Shown piece by piece: positions 11,574 through 22,310 of a stretch of 51,428 nucleotides of DNA. A model generated the notes under the pieces. The model made no database searches. It saw nothing but the letters and a program-made list of their open reading frames with translations, and had not been told where the DNA came from. This stretch comes from Plasmodium relictum (taxonomy: Eukaryota > Apicomplexa > Aconoidasida > Haemosporida > Plasmodiidae). The translations under genes and the position numbers were made by a program. The stretch is taken from positions 1-51,428 of the forward strand of contig NW_021628581.1 of the NCBI RefSeq assembly GCF_900005765.1, in the 5' to 3' direction. Within the stretch, counting starts at the first letter, position 1, and every line of letters starts with the position of its first letter.

Positions 11574-13941
11574 ATTAACATAAAATTTATGTAATGAAAA
11601 TTAAAAAAAAATTTTTTTTTTCTTGTTATTTAAAAGAAAAAATATGTTATACAACTTAAGTTTTACTATATTAATTATATTTAGTATTTAAAATGAAATT
11701 ATTAAATAATACTATTAAAATTTTAATTTCTGGATAAATAGGATTTATTTTTTTAAAGTAAATATTTCATTTATATAGAAATAAGTGTATGATTAAAGAA
11801 ATACTTAGAATTTCAATAATAATTTTATAATGTACATTAAATTTAAAATTTTAAAAAAAATATATTCTTAAGAATCTTTTAAAAATAATGATTTTCTAAA
11901 TATGTTAAAGACAAAAAAAAAAAAATCCAAAACATAAATTATTGGAACATATAATACAAATTAGAGGCAATAAGATCACTCATGAATTAAGTATTCATGA
12001 TAATTCATTCAATATAGCACATAAAAGAAGGAAGAAAAAAGGTATATATGATGTTTATAAATGTTATTTTTCTTTTATGTAAATATTTCAAATATACGTA
12101 GATTTATATAAAGAATTTTGCCATATTTTAAAAATTATTTTTATAGTATTTTTTTTTATTATGCAAACGTAAAATTCTTTACATATAATGGTTAATTGGA
12201 AACTAAGTTCTTTGAGTATTAGATTTATTTTATAAATAATTCAGTGGGATATACATATATATATAATGTAATTGCAATATATTTTTTAATTTTTAATTTA
12301 TTTTTTAAATTATAAAACTTGATCTTATATCTACATGAATTTTTATAATGAAGCAAAATAGCTCTATTATAAAAAAAATGAGAGAAGAAACAATTTAAAT
12401 AGTTTCATAAGAATGTAAATTGCTAAAAAATCTATATGTGATATATGAAAATAGATTAATTTATCTGATTTTAAAATTTCATGGGATAAAAAATTCTTTT
12501 TGGTTAAATAAAAAAAAAAAATAATTCAAATTTTAGGAGTTATAAATAATACAATCATGAAATTTTCATTTTTGCAAAAATTTGCTATATAAAAAAAAAA
12601 TAACATTAAAATTTTTATTATTATATTTTATGATATTGAAATAATAATGATTTCAATTTTATTAAATGTAAATTAACTATAGAATTAGTGAAGAATATTA
12701 TTTATTTATGATGCTCTTCTAATGCATAGATAAGGTGGTTACATTTTAAAAGTACTAAAAAATAAATTCAATTTTTTTCTTATATATATTTTTGTTTTTT
12801 TTTGATATATAAATTTATATAATATATAAAAAGGGATAAAAATTTATTTGTAAAATAAATGAAGATCATAATTTTCTTTGTCTAATAAAATTATTGTGTA
12901 AATCAAGATAGTAATATATGCTATTGTAGTGCTTAAAATATTTTTATGAATGGAATACGAATTCATCATATATATATATGAAGTTTTATACTATTATAAA
13001 CACAACAAAGGAACATAAAAAATATATATTTTTTTTCATAAAAATTTTAAATCCTCAAATTTTTGTATGTTTTTTATTATCTTATTAATAAATGCACTGA
13101 TAAAATATATATATGAATAAAAAGTACTCCAATAATAACACTGTATAAATGTAAAATTTATAAAATTTTCGAATTGAATATAGTAAGCTAATATATTTAA
13201 TATAAATATTATTCACTTTTTAAAAGAATTCTTTTTTTTTTATAATTTTTATATTATTATACAAGGAAATGTATAATTTCGAGATATTTGTTGCGATATT
13301 TTTTAGTAATATATAAAAAAAGGTAAATATATACATATATATATATATTATATCACCATACATACTTTAGAAAATTGCATGCATTATTTATATAGTGAGT
13401 TAAATAAATTGTGATTTCACTAAATATAATAATTTGATAATTGTAAAATTTTAATTTTTCACTTGAATAATCATTGGTAATATTCATTTTAAAAGATACT
13501 ATTTCTACGTGTAATATATTAATCACAATGTATGTTTAAAAAAGAAAAAAAATTATTTTTTTTTTTTTAAGATATACAAAAATTATCAAATATCATTTAT
13601 TCAACTTTTACTCTTCACTCATTTGAAATGGCACACTAGAAAAAAAAAAAGATAATATAGTACTATTACGGTTCGTAAATATCGCATGCACATTAAAAAC
13701 ATACTAGAAAAAAAAAATAGAAAATTAATAAAATTTTAAGAGCAAAAATTATTTATATTTTTTAAAATATTTCCATAATTGAAATTTAAAACAAAAAAAT
13801 AAATATATTATTGACAAAATTTTTTTAAATTTTTTCCTAGGAAAAATAAAAAAAATTTAATATCTATCGATAATATAATTCACTTATTGTATTTATTATT
13901 ATAAATAAAACCTTTATTTTTAAATATTCTTTCGCTTCAAA
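11574..13941. other. Intergenic region upstream of the ETRAMP
   Basis: No intact gene was found. The promoter of the ETRAMP gene should lie in the last about 1 kb, which is almost entirely A and T. TATATA tracts and poly(dA:dT) runs are present but no motif can be singled out. One coding-like fragment at 11909-12082 is listed separately. Confidence 0.6.
11909..12082 (+). pseudogene. Coding-like fragment, 57 open codons without a start
   Basis: An open frame after a poly-A run reads NPKHKLLEHIIQIRGNKI, then HELSIHDNSFNIAHKRRKKK, and ends at TAA. The residue mix is protein-like and G+C is above background. No ATG begins it. A possible splice donor (GTATAT) follows the lysine-rich run near 12039, so it may be a lost exon of a basic secreted or exported protein. 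The family is unknown. Confidence 0.3.
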
Positions 13942-14310
13942 ATGAGATTTTCAAAGATATTTAGTTTCTTCGCTTTTATTCTTTCTATTAAATTATTAAA
14001 TCGTTGCCATTGTGACGTAGGAGAAGGCGGCGTAGTTGATACAACAGTAAGTGGTCCAGGTTTTCATAATCCAAGTGGTACGTCATCAGAAGAGAATATA
14101 TTGGCACAAGTTACTGAAGATTTGGAAAGGAAGAGAGCAAAGGAGAAAATAATATTCATTACATCATTAGTTGCTGGATTATTAGCACTTGCAGGTACTG
14201 TAGTAGGAGTAGGAGTATATGCTTCTAAAAGAAACAAGGGTAACAATCCGGAAGATCCTCAAAAAAAAGAAGAGGAAAAAACTGAAGGGGGAGAAGAAGA
14301 ACATAAATAA
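13942..14310 (+). CDS. ETRAMP: Early transcribed membrane protein (ETRAMP)
   Basis: A single-exon 122-residue protein with the complete ETRAMP layout. The N-terminal signal peptide is about residues 1-24 (MRFSKIFSFFAFILSIK to CHC). A short lumenal part follows, with a charged stretch ending ERKRAKEK. One strong transmembrane helix spans about residues 70-94, rich in Gly, Ala, Val and Leu. The highly charged tail ends in Lys/Glu-rich sequence. In malaria parasites ETRAMPs are small integral proteins of the parasitophorous vacuole membrane, expressed early after invasion of host cells, including in liver stages. Their exact role is structural or unclear. The start is supported by the signal peptide and by AT-only DNA just upstream. 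The gene stands alone, with no second ETRAMP in the window. Length and order of parts are normal for the family. The family assignment rests on architecture, since ETRAMP sequences vary outside the membrane region. Confidence 0.9.
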   Translation: MRFSKIFSFFAFILSIKLLNRCHCDVGEGGVVDTTVSGPGFHNPSGTSSEENILAQVTEDLERKRAKEKIIFITSLVAGLLALAGTVVGVGVYASKRNKGNNPEDPQKKEEEKTEGGEEEHK

Positions 14311-15816
14311 ATTCATCAAAATATAAATTGAAGATTAATTTCTATATATATATATGCAAGTATTTATACATTGCTGCAAGATATGCTAAGGAATTATTAG
14401 CAAAATTGGATATTTATTTTTTAGAAAAATTAAAAATTAGTCTCCTTAAAGCAAGAAGACTTTAGGTTTTGGGAAAGTTTAGTGTTTTTTTTATTTGAAA
14501 GAATTTCACGTGTTCATATTTTATTTTTATTCTTTATATATATATATATATTGCATAGTAAATATTTAACTTTTTTGTGAGTAAGAAAAATTTTGTATAA
14601 GTGAATTTTTTATTTTTTTTTATAAGAAAACTTTTATTTATTAAAGACGGTGTATTTTTACGTTTTTCAATAATTGAAAATGTAGTGTTACTATTAATTA
14701 AAGTTAAATGGAATATTTTTATATTTTCATAATTAAAAATATTATTCCTTGATTTGTCAAGAGATTTATATAAAAAAAAATTTTTATAGTAATTTTTTTT
14801 TTTTTATCCTAATTATTTTGGCTTTTAAATATATATGTATTTTTAAGTATTACAAATATATTAAAAATTAATTCCTTTAATTTATTGCTTTGAATTCATT
14901 TAAAACAATAAGTGAAATTTATAAGGTAACCTAAATATTACAAAGTTATAGTAGCTTAATTTTTTTTTTATTTAATTTCAAATATTTATAATTTATGTGT
15001 ATTTAGAAAATAAATTTATTGAAATAGACGCGTATTTGCGTATATAAATGAGCAATGTTTGTTTCAGAATGTGCATATGTTTATATATATAATTTCAATA
15101 TAAAAGTAAAAATATGAAATTTTGTATATTTTACATAAATAGTAGATGCAGCAAAAGTGCAATTTTATTTACTTTAAAGATAAATTGATGAATATAAAAA
15201 TGGCACAAAGGAATATTAAATCTCCTCTTTAATAAAAATAAATTTTATTTTTTTCAAGTTTTAATATAAGTGATTCAATACTATTTCGGCATAAAAAGAA
15301 TATTATTTGGAATATTTTTTATTTAATTTTTGTTTTCCTTTTTAAATATAAAAAGATGTTTTATGTTTAATACATGAATAAAATTGTTCATATATTTTTT
15401 TTGTATATAGAAATTATTTATAATAAAATGAAATTATTTTAGTAAAAGTCATCATTTAAAAAATATTAACTTTTTCATTTTGTCTCAATTTTTATAGAGT
15501 CTACTATACTTTTTCATAAAGAAGTATGTGGTATTACTTTTATAATAATAAAAAAATAAATAACATATAATAGTAATTAAAAGTAAAATTCCGAAAAAGT
15601 TTCAGAGAAAATAAAAAAATTGCATTAAAAGAAAAAATGTGTTATAAGCTTATGTAAAAAAAAAAAATTACAAAAGTTGAATAAACTTGATAATAATAAA
15701 AATGAATATATAAGTTGATAAAAAAATTCCACTTAAGGTGAAGTAGTATTATCTTAATATTACTATTTTAAGTTTTCATCATTGTTATTATATAAAGGTA
15801 AAAATACATTTTATTT
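14311..15816. other. Intergenic, nothing recognisable
   Basis: AT-rich DNA downstream of the ETRAMP, presumably holding its 3' untranslated region. No open frame, LTR terminus or RNA-like structure was noticed. Confidence 0.55.
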
Positions 15817-16032
15817 ATGTTAAAAAAAAAAAAGAAAAGAAATGAATCTATAATTGATATAAATAAAAAAAGAACTCAAAAAGAAGGAAATAAAATATAC
15901 ACATATCCATATTATATTATTTTCCTTTTTAATATGGTTTTTCTTGATGGCTATTCGAATTATAATGAAATAAATGATAATGAAAATAATGCAGATAAAC
16001 GTTTTAATATAAATTGTACTTTGAGATGGTAA
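15817..16032 (+). CDS. Possible first exon of a small exported-type protein, or a relic
   Basis: A 71-codon frame begins with a lysine-rich leader (MLKKKKKRNE), has a recessed hydrophobic stretch at about residues 32-46 (YYIIFLFNMVFLDGY), and then an Asn/Asp/Glu-rich segment. A recessed hydrophobic signal in a short first exon is typical of exported Plasmodium proteins. Possible donors follow at 16030 (GTAATG) and 16051 (GTAAGT), but no second exon is visible within the next 600 bp and no clear RxLxE motif is present. It may be a truncated pseudogene or a chance frame. Confidence 0.3.
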   Translation: MLKKKKKRNESIIDINKKRTQKEGNKIYTYPYYIIFLFNMVFLDGYSNYNEINDNENNADKRFNINCTLRW

Positions 16033-16720
16033 TGATTTTTGATAACCATGGTAAGTATAATTATAAACGTATATAACTTTTGTAATTATTTGAATTACAA
16101 AATGAATAAAAAGTATATCATGAAATATAACAACAAATGAAAACTTTATTAACTCATAATAGTAGCAACATTAGAGTTAAAAAATTAGCTATATATTTTT
16201 TTATAAAGCATATATAAAAAAGATAAAATAAAAAGTTATATATATGCATAAAATGTAATGATAATAGCAGTAAAGATTACTTTATAAAGTATCTTTATAA
16301 TATAAAACTATACAATCTGTAAAATTTTAATGATAAAATTATGTTTACGGTTAAAATTATAATAATTATAAAAAGATAGCAATTGAAATATTAGCTAACA
16401 AATTATTTTATTACATATCTATTAAAAATTAAATTAATATAATAGGGAAACCTCCAATACGATAATAAAGATGATATATATGGTAATTTATTAAGAATAA
16501 TTCCAATGATAGTATAATATGTATTTTGAATTAAATGATTTCTGATAATAATGGAATATATAACTGCAGGAAATTTTTCAATTAAATATGAATCATTTAT
16601 GAGTGTCTAAACATATTTTTTATTTTAAAATTAAGAATAGAGTTTTTTTAATCATTTTTTTTTTTTTTTTTTTATGTGCAATTAACAGATATTATAACAA
16701 TATATCCTGGTTTATATTAT
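16033..16720. other. No gene seen
   Basis: AT-rich noncoding DNA between the possible exon and the LTR cluster. A 19-base T run lies near 16656-16674. Confidence 0.5.
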
Positions 16721-16721
16721 T

Positions 16722-17433
16722 AATTTATTAATCACATTTTCAATGACTTTAGCAGAGTATTGGACGAACAAATTAATAAAGGGTATGCAGAGATGACTCC
16801 ACATTATTTATTGTAAAAATATATTTATAATATTAATTCGAAAACTATGTAATAGTATTGAACAAATACATTAATAAAGAGCGAGTAAATAAATATCTAC
16901 TAACTTTAATTGATTTTTATTAATTCCCTTATGTAAAAGTTGAATTTAAGGCTGAGAGGTTAATTATTTTTAAATGTATAAGTATACACACGTAAATTAT
17001 GTAATTAATATTAAATATCTTATATAAATACAGATATAATATAATTAATGAAATATTTTCTCTTCTAATAATTCATTACGTATTTAGATATCCATATTTA
17101 TGTTTAAGAGCGTTTTTTTTTTGTTTTGATACTCGTTTCCCTTTTTGGTTATTCCAAATTTTTTACTATGTATATTATTCTCTATCAAATATGTACTTAA
17201 TTCAAATTTACAACTTTTTGTAAAAACCCATAAAGTAATTATACATAAATATAATAAAAAAAACTAATAAATATATGTATATAAAGAAAAGTGTGTTTTC
17301 AATTTGTGAAATTAGCAATTTTTTAAGACAATTAATCTTTTATAAATTATTAATTCTCATTCGTTTGAAATATCCTGATGAGTATGTAACTTGGTTTAGC
17401 ACGTAAACGGGTTATTATACACTTTTATTAAGC
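16722..17433 (-). mobile_element. Degenerate LTR relic(s)
   Basis: The left part holds a diverged LTR terminus (TTATTAATCAC, then ACTTTAGCAGAGTATTGGACG and AAATTAATAAAGGGTATGC). At about 16849 a second AGTATTGAACAAATACATTAATAAAGAG begins. The right side ends in a degraded palindrome (GGGTTATTATACACTTTTATTAAGCA, near 17408-17433). This looks like an old copy with another fragment nested in it. Boundaries are approximate and no target duplication was found. Confidence 0.45.
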
Positions 17434-18026
17434 ATTGTATGAATACTTGATTTTTTAATTTACTGTTTGATAAATAAAAGATTTTATTTACCTTTTTGAG
17501 AATTTAAAACAATGAAAGCATTGCCTATAAAAGTTATTAGTATATATATGATATTAAAAAGTTGTATTTATATATATCAACATACAAAGATTTATATAAT
17601 AAGATTTTGCTTATAGAAATAGATGTATATGAGAACATATCTTTAGGTATTTTTTGTAAAGAAAAATACATTATAAAATAAAACCAACATAGTACGTGCA
17701 TTATTTTTTATTAAAAATTAATTTTAATTTTTTTCTTAATAATAATTTTTTTTATGGATATTAATTTTTTTTTTGATTTTATAAACGATTTTTTTTTTAT
17801 GTAGATTTTTATATTTGTGTAGATTGTTTATTTTGTGATAACAAAACTTAAAAACAATTAAAAATAGTTATAACAAAAAACTATTAAAAAGAAAATTTTA
17901 AAATAAAATAAATAAAAGCGATTTATTTATTTTCTATTGTATTGATATCTATTTAAAGAGTATATAATTATTTGCAATAAACTATTTTATAATATATAAA
18001 ATTTAGTACATAGTTTTATGTATGTT
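17434..18026. other. No gene seen
   Basis: AT-rich spacer between an old LTR relic and the family-1 LTR that follows. Nothing else is recognised. Confidence 0.5.
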
Positions 18027-18640
18027 TGATTTATTAATTGACTGCTTAATAACTTTGCTAGAGTATTAAACAAACAAATTAAAAAAGAGGATGTATAAAT
18101 AAATATACGTTTATATATATATATATTTGTTTTTATTATAATATATATAATGGTTTCTTATGATGCATAATATTTAATTTGATTTCAATTTTACTGTATC
18201 TTTTAATAGACATGCTAAACTGTTATAAAAGAATTTTTATTTACAAAGAATCAGTTTATTCTTTTAATTAAAAACATACATACAATTTATAACAATTAAC
18301 AAAAGTCAAAACTCTAATTTATTCAATGTTATTTTCAAAAATATACATAGAATATAACATAAACATTATACTTTTTGTTTCTTTAAGTTTTTCATATAAC
18401 AAAAATTAATTCCCTTTTTAATTCCAATTAACGTCAACCGACAAAAAAAAAAAAAAAAAAAAATTAATTTTTTTTTTTTTTTAATTACAAAGATGTATAT
18501 ACAATAAAAATAAGCAAAACAAAAAAAAATAACTTTATATTTTTTTTTTTTTAACTAGCGTCAGTGTATGGTTGACTTGTACATACACGACTAGTAAACT
18601 AAATATACTAGAAAAAGTTTATAACATCTTTTATTAACCA
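18027..18640 (-). mobile_element. Family-1 solo LTR, target duplication ATGTT/ACGTT
   Basis: 614 bp from TGATTTATTAATTGAC to TTTTATTAACCA. Flanks ATGTT (18022-18026) and ACGTT (18641-18645) match at four of five positions. The conserved block AACTAGCGTCAGTGTATGG sits at about 18553-18571. No internal sequence is present, so it is a solo LTR. Confidence 0.85.
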
Positions 18641-18731
18641 ACGTTCTTTATTAGTTCGACTGTTTATGGTATTATAAAAACATTCAGACACGTAATTAAA
18701 AAATTACTGTTCAAAGAATTTGGTAGAGTAT

Positions 18732-19920
18732 TTATATATTAATTGTCCGTTTGAATACTTTTTCAGTATTTTAAAGAATCATATCAATGAAGAACAAGTA
18801 GACACATCTCTAATATATTTTACTTATTTTAAAATAGCTTATTATAAAAAATTATATACTCTTAACATAATTATTAATTTTATATAAAATAAATATCTCT
18901 TATTTGTTTTATTTTCTTGATCAAATTATAATAGTTTTTATTAAAAACTATTTTTAGTTGCCTATAAATTTTGTTTATTTACCCATAATAAACAATCTAC
19001 GTAAAAATAAATTGTTCATAAAAAAAAGTGAAAAAAAAGGATTAAAATTTATTCTATAATAAAAATTAATAGTTGTAATTTATTGGTTTTAGTTTATATT
19101 GTATACTTCTTTAAAGAAGATATGTAAAAATATGTTTCTATGTACAAATATCTCTATAAACAAAATATTGTTATATTCATCTTCGTATACTTATCTCTAT
19201 ACATGAATTGTTTTAATATTTTGCATACAGTAATATCTTTTATACATAATCTTTTTTATTATATGGGTAATAAAAAATTTGTTATTAACCTTTTGTAAAA
19301 ATGAGATATCGGTCAGGAAAATATAAGCCAGCCCTATACTGATGCTAGTTAAAAAAAAAAAAAATATATATAAAGTTATTTTCTTTTGTTTGTTTTATTT
19401 TATTTATATAAATCTTTGTAAAAAAAAAATATAAAAATTATTTTTTTTTTTTTTTGGATTGTTGTGGATTGACGTTCTCTAGAATTAAAATAAGAATTAA
19501 TTTTTACTTATATAAAAACTTACTAAAATTAATAAACAATGTTTATGTTGTAATCGATATATATATTTATTGAAATAACATTAAATGAATTATAGTTTTA
19601 ACTTTTGCTATTTCTTAAAAAATTGTATATGTTTTTAATTAAAAGAATATACTTATTCTTTGTAAATAAAAACACATTTATAAAAGTAAACATATATCTG
19701 TTAAGCAATACATAGTAAGTTAATTCAAAATAGATATTATACATTATGAAATATCAATATATATATAATAAAAATAAGTATATATATATAAACGTATATT
19801 TAGTTATACGTGCTCTTTATTAATTTGTTTGTTCAATACTCTAGCAAAGTCATTAAATAGGTAATTAATAAATCATTATATTAAAATTTTAAAAAGATAA
19901 ATAAAATCTTTTATTAATCA
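18732..19920 (-). mobile_element. Family-3 LTR, middle layer of the nest, target duplication AGTAT
   Basis: It consists of 18732-19263 plus 19876-19920. It begins TTATATATTAATTGTCC, a variant of the usual TGATTTATTAATTG, and ends TTTTATTAATCA. It is flanked on both sides by exact AGTAT (18727-18731 and 19921-19925). A second, partial copy of the same family lies at 49517-49946. It shares the segment TTTTGTTTATTTAC and the spacing around it. Confidence 0.7.
19264..19875 (+). mobile_element. Family-1 solo LTR, inner layer, exact target duplication TTATA
   Basis: 612 bp from TGGGTAATAA to AATTAATAAATCA, in the opposite orientation to its host repeat. The flanks TTATA (19259-19263) and TTATA (19876-19880) are identical. 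It carries the block CTGATGCTAGTT plus an A run. It is the youngest layer here, since it interrupts the family-3 LTR, which itself interrupts a family-2 LTR. Confidence 0.9.
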
Positions 19921-20458
19921 AGTATTGAAAAAATAAATTAATAAAGAGAATGTATAAATGACTCTACTTATTTTAATTATTGTAAAAATATATTGATGTT
20001 ACGAATACATAAACTATACACACATAGTTTACATAGCTGAGTATTTATTATTCTATAGGTATTTATATACCTTAATAAAAATGATCCCAGTTTTTATTAA
20101 AAAGTTAAATCCTTGTTAAAATTAATAATTATATGTAAAATAATTTTTGAAAAAAAACATACAAATTTAAATTATAGTTATGAAATGTATTTTAAAAATT
20201 CTTAAAAATTAAATATAAATAAAAATAAAATTCTTTTTGTTTTTCTTTTAAATTTAGAATTCAATTTTTATCCTTTTAAGAATTAATTTGACTTGGCAAC
20301 AAAAATTTTGCTAAAAACCATTTTATAAATTTTTTCATCTAAAAGAAAGAAAAATAACATTTATTTATTTTTTTAAATTAGAGAATATGCATAGATAACT
20401 CTCTATTTTCCATTTGAATGACTACATGTTGTAAAAGTTTAATATCTTTTATTAACCA

Positions 20459-20970
20459 ATACATAAAAAAACTAACAAGTAAAAGAAATATGTATGGTCT
20501 ACTTAAGATCCTTGAAAATATAGAAAATTTCACTTTTTCATTTTGGACTAACATATGAACAAGTTAATGTACATTATTGTTAATTAGGAGGTAGTATCGG
20601 CTATAAAAAAAATGTTATATACATAAAAAAAATGTAGATATATAAAAAATATGTATACTGAGTTTATAGATCACGTGAATAAAAAGCGCTTCAATTTATT
20701 TGTTAGATTTACATATCTATAAGTATTAATGTAAATGATTATTGAACAATCATATACAATAAAAATTAAAAATGAATTTTTTGAAAAAGGAAGTAAATAT
20801 TAATATATTATCATTAAAGTATATAATGAAAAAGATTATAATAAAAGAAAAAATATAAAACATCATTTTATAAAAATAATAGTAAGAAATATTTCATCTG
20901 TAAAAATATATACAAAAAAAAAAAAAAAATAATTTAATAAAATGCAATATTTTCAAAAATGGAATTAAAC
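20459..20970. other. No gene seen
   Basis: Spacer right of the nest. AT-rich, with no open frame and no LTR terminus until 20971. Confidence 0.5.
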
Positions 20971-21060
20971 TGATTTATTAATTAGCTGTCCAAAAAATTT
21001 TCTAAAGTATTGAAATAAGTATTTAATAAGTAGAATTTAGAAAAATTTCTACAAAATTTA
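20971..21060 (-). mobile_element. LTR terminal fragment
   Basis: TGATTTATTAATTAGCTG followed at 21007 by AGTATTGAAATAAG and then TTAGAAAAATTTCTAC matches the first about 90 bp of a diverged LTR. The rest is not recognisable. Confidence 0.45.
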
Positions 21061-21188
21061 ATTGTTATAATTGTTTCTTTTATCATAAACTTAAGTTAGT
21101 TAAAAGTTTAATTAATCAAAAATATGTAAACCTCAATAAATAGTACTTACATAATATATAGTAAATACTTTATTCATAAATAAACACA

Positions 21189-21440
21189 ATGCTTCTAATA
21201 AAAATATTTTGCGTCTTAATATTTTTATTTCCATTTTTGGTAAATTTTATTTTCCAAGTATTTCGAGTATATTTTATTGCTTATTTTCTTTGCCTCCAAA
21301 AATGTATCTATAGTAAAATTATGCGTTTTTTTTTTTTATTCTTTAAAAATAGAAGTGGTATGCATATAAAAAAAAAAAAAAAATACAAATATATATATGT
21401 ATATTCCATTTGTGGGGGGTACAAATTTAAAATGTTTTAG
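21189..21440 (+). CDS. Hydrophobic small frame, doubtful
   Basis: 83 codons beginning MLLIKIFCVLIFLFPFLV, which would make a good signal peptide or membrane anchor, followed by more hydrophobic residues and a poly-lysine stretch. Nearly all codons are T or A rich and the run of K comes from a poly-A tract, so this may be chance. No second exon or family match was seen. It is listed because the start looks like a secreted-protein leader. Confidence 0.2.
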   Translation: MLLIKIFCVLIFLFPFLVNFIFQVFRVYFIAYFLCLQKCIYSKIMRFFFLFFKNRSGMHIKKKKKYKYIYVYSICGGYKFKMF

Positions 21441-22140
21441 ATTGAATGAGATTTTTAAACGTGGATGTAGAGAATCATCATTTATAAATAATGGATTAAT
21501 ATATAAACAAATTAATATACATCTTTATTGGAAACATTTTTAAATGCTCATATACATCATTTTTTATATTTCCTATTTTTATCTATGTGTTAAAATTTTA
21601 ATTGATTATTGTTCTTCAAATATTTTCTATTAAAAAAAAGAGAGGAATTAGGTATTAATAGCATAGGAACTACATATAATACATTTAATTAATTTTCTTT
21701 CTATATTTTTTCATTTGTCTATTCATCCCTTTTGAACAATCGATGCATATTTCATGTACTATGATATCTATGGAAACTTCGAAAATTTGATAATTCCACT
21801 AAATTGAATCATAACTTATATATTTTTCTATAAGTTTATAAATTCTTAAATTTTCATCTATTTCTAAATAGAATACTTTTTTATATTATATGTAAAGCTA
21901 TACCTACTGAAAAATATTTTTTTCTTTTTTTCTATTTTCAATTAAACTTATTTATCTCAAAAAGTCATTTATTTTTCATAACGTTCATTGAACATATTCA
22001 TTTACTTATCCTCTTTACATACTAAATATGTTTTCATTTATGGGGAAATTTCTGTTTTCAGTAATATTATATAGGACTTTTTAAAAGACTTATTAACAAA
22101 AAGGCCAATATGATAATTTCATATTAACCTTATTTTAATT
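21441..22140 (-). pseudogene. Coding-like decayed sequence on the minus strand
   Basis: Here the + strand is pyrimidine-rich. Read on the minus strand, a frame around 21960-22070 gives TENRNFPINENIFSM, then (after stops) VNEYVQ and KINDFL. The composition is protein-like, but stops occur every 5-20 codons and no start or motif is seen. It is probably an old gene remnant and the family is unknown. Confidence 0.25.
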
Positions 22141-22159
22141 CATCTACCAATTAAACATA

Positions 22160-22310
22160 TGATTTATTGATTGGTCATTTGAACATTTTTATAGTATTTT
22201 AGACAGATAAATTAATAAAGAGTATGCAGAAAAATCTCTACCGATTTTTTTTATTATAAAAACACTTACTTTATATATTTATATAATATTCATATAATTA
22301 TACCATATAA
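22160..22310 (-). mobile_element. LTR terminal fragment
   Basis: TGATTTATTGATTGGTC, then TAGTATTTTAGACAG and AAATTAATAAAGAGTATGC followed by AGAAAAATCTCTACC. This matches the outer 100 bp of the family-2 or family-3 type. The inner boundary is not determined. Confidence 0.45.

Larger units (their letters stand above)
18691..20458 (-). mobile_element. Family-2 LTR split by a nested LTR, outer layer of a three-deep nest
   Basis: The outer element consists of 18691-18731 plus 19921-20458, about 574 bp once the insert and its duplicated AGTAT are removed. The first piece ends TTTGGTAGAGTAT and the second begins AGTATTGAAAAAATAAATTAATAAAGAG, which together restore the conserved LTR terminus. The element ends TTTTATTAACCA. 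Outer flanks AGACA (18686-18690) and ATACA (20459-20463) agree at four of five bases. Confidence 0.75.

Noticed and set aside
14064-14246. 60-codon frame on the minus strand
   Set aside because: It lies entirely inside the ETRAMP gene and is a shadow frame.
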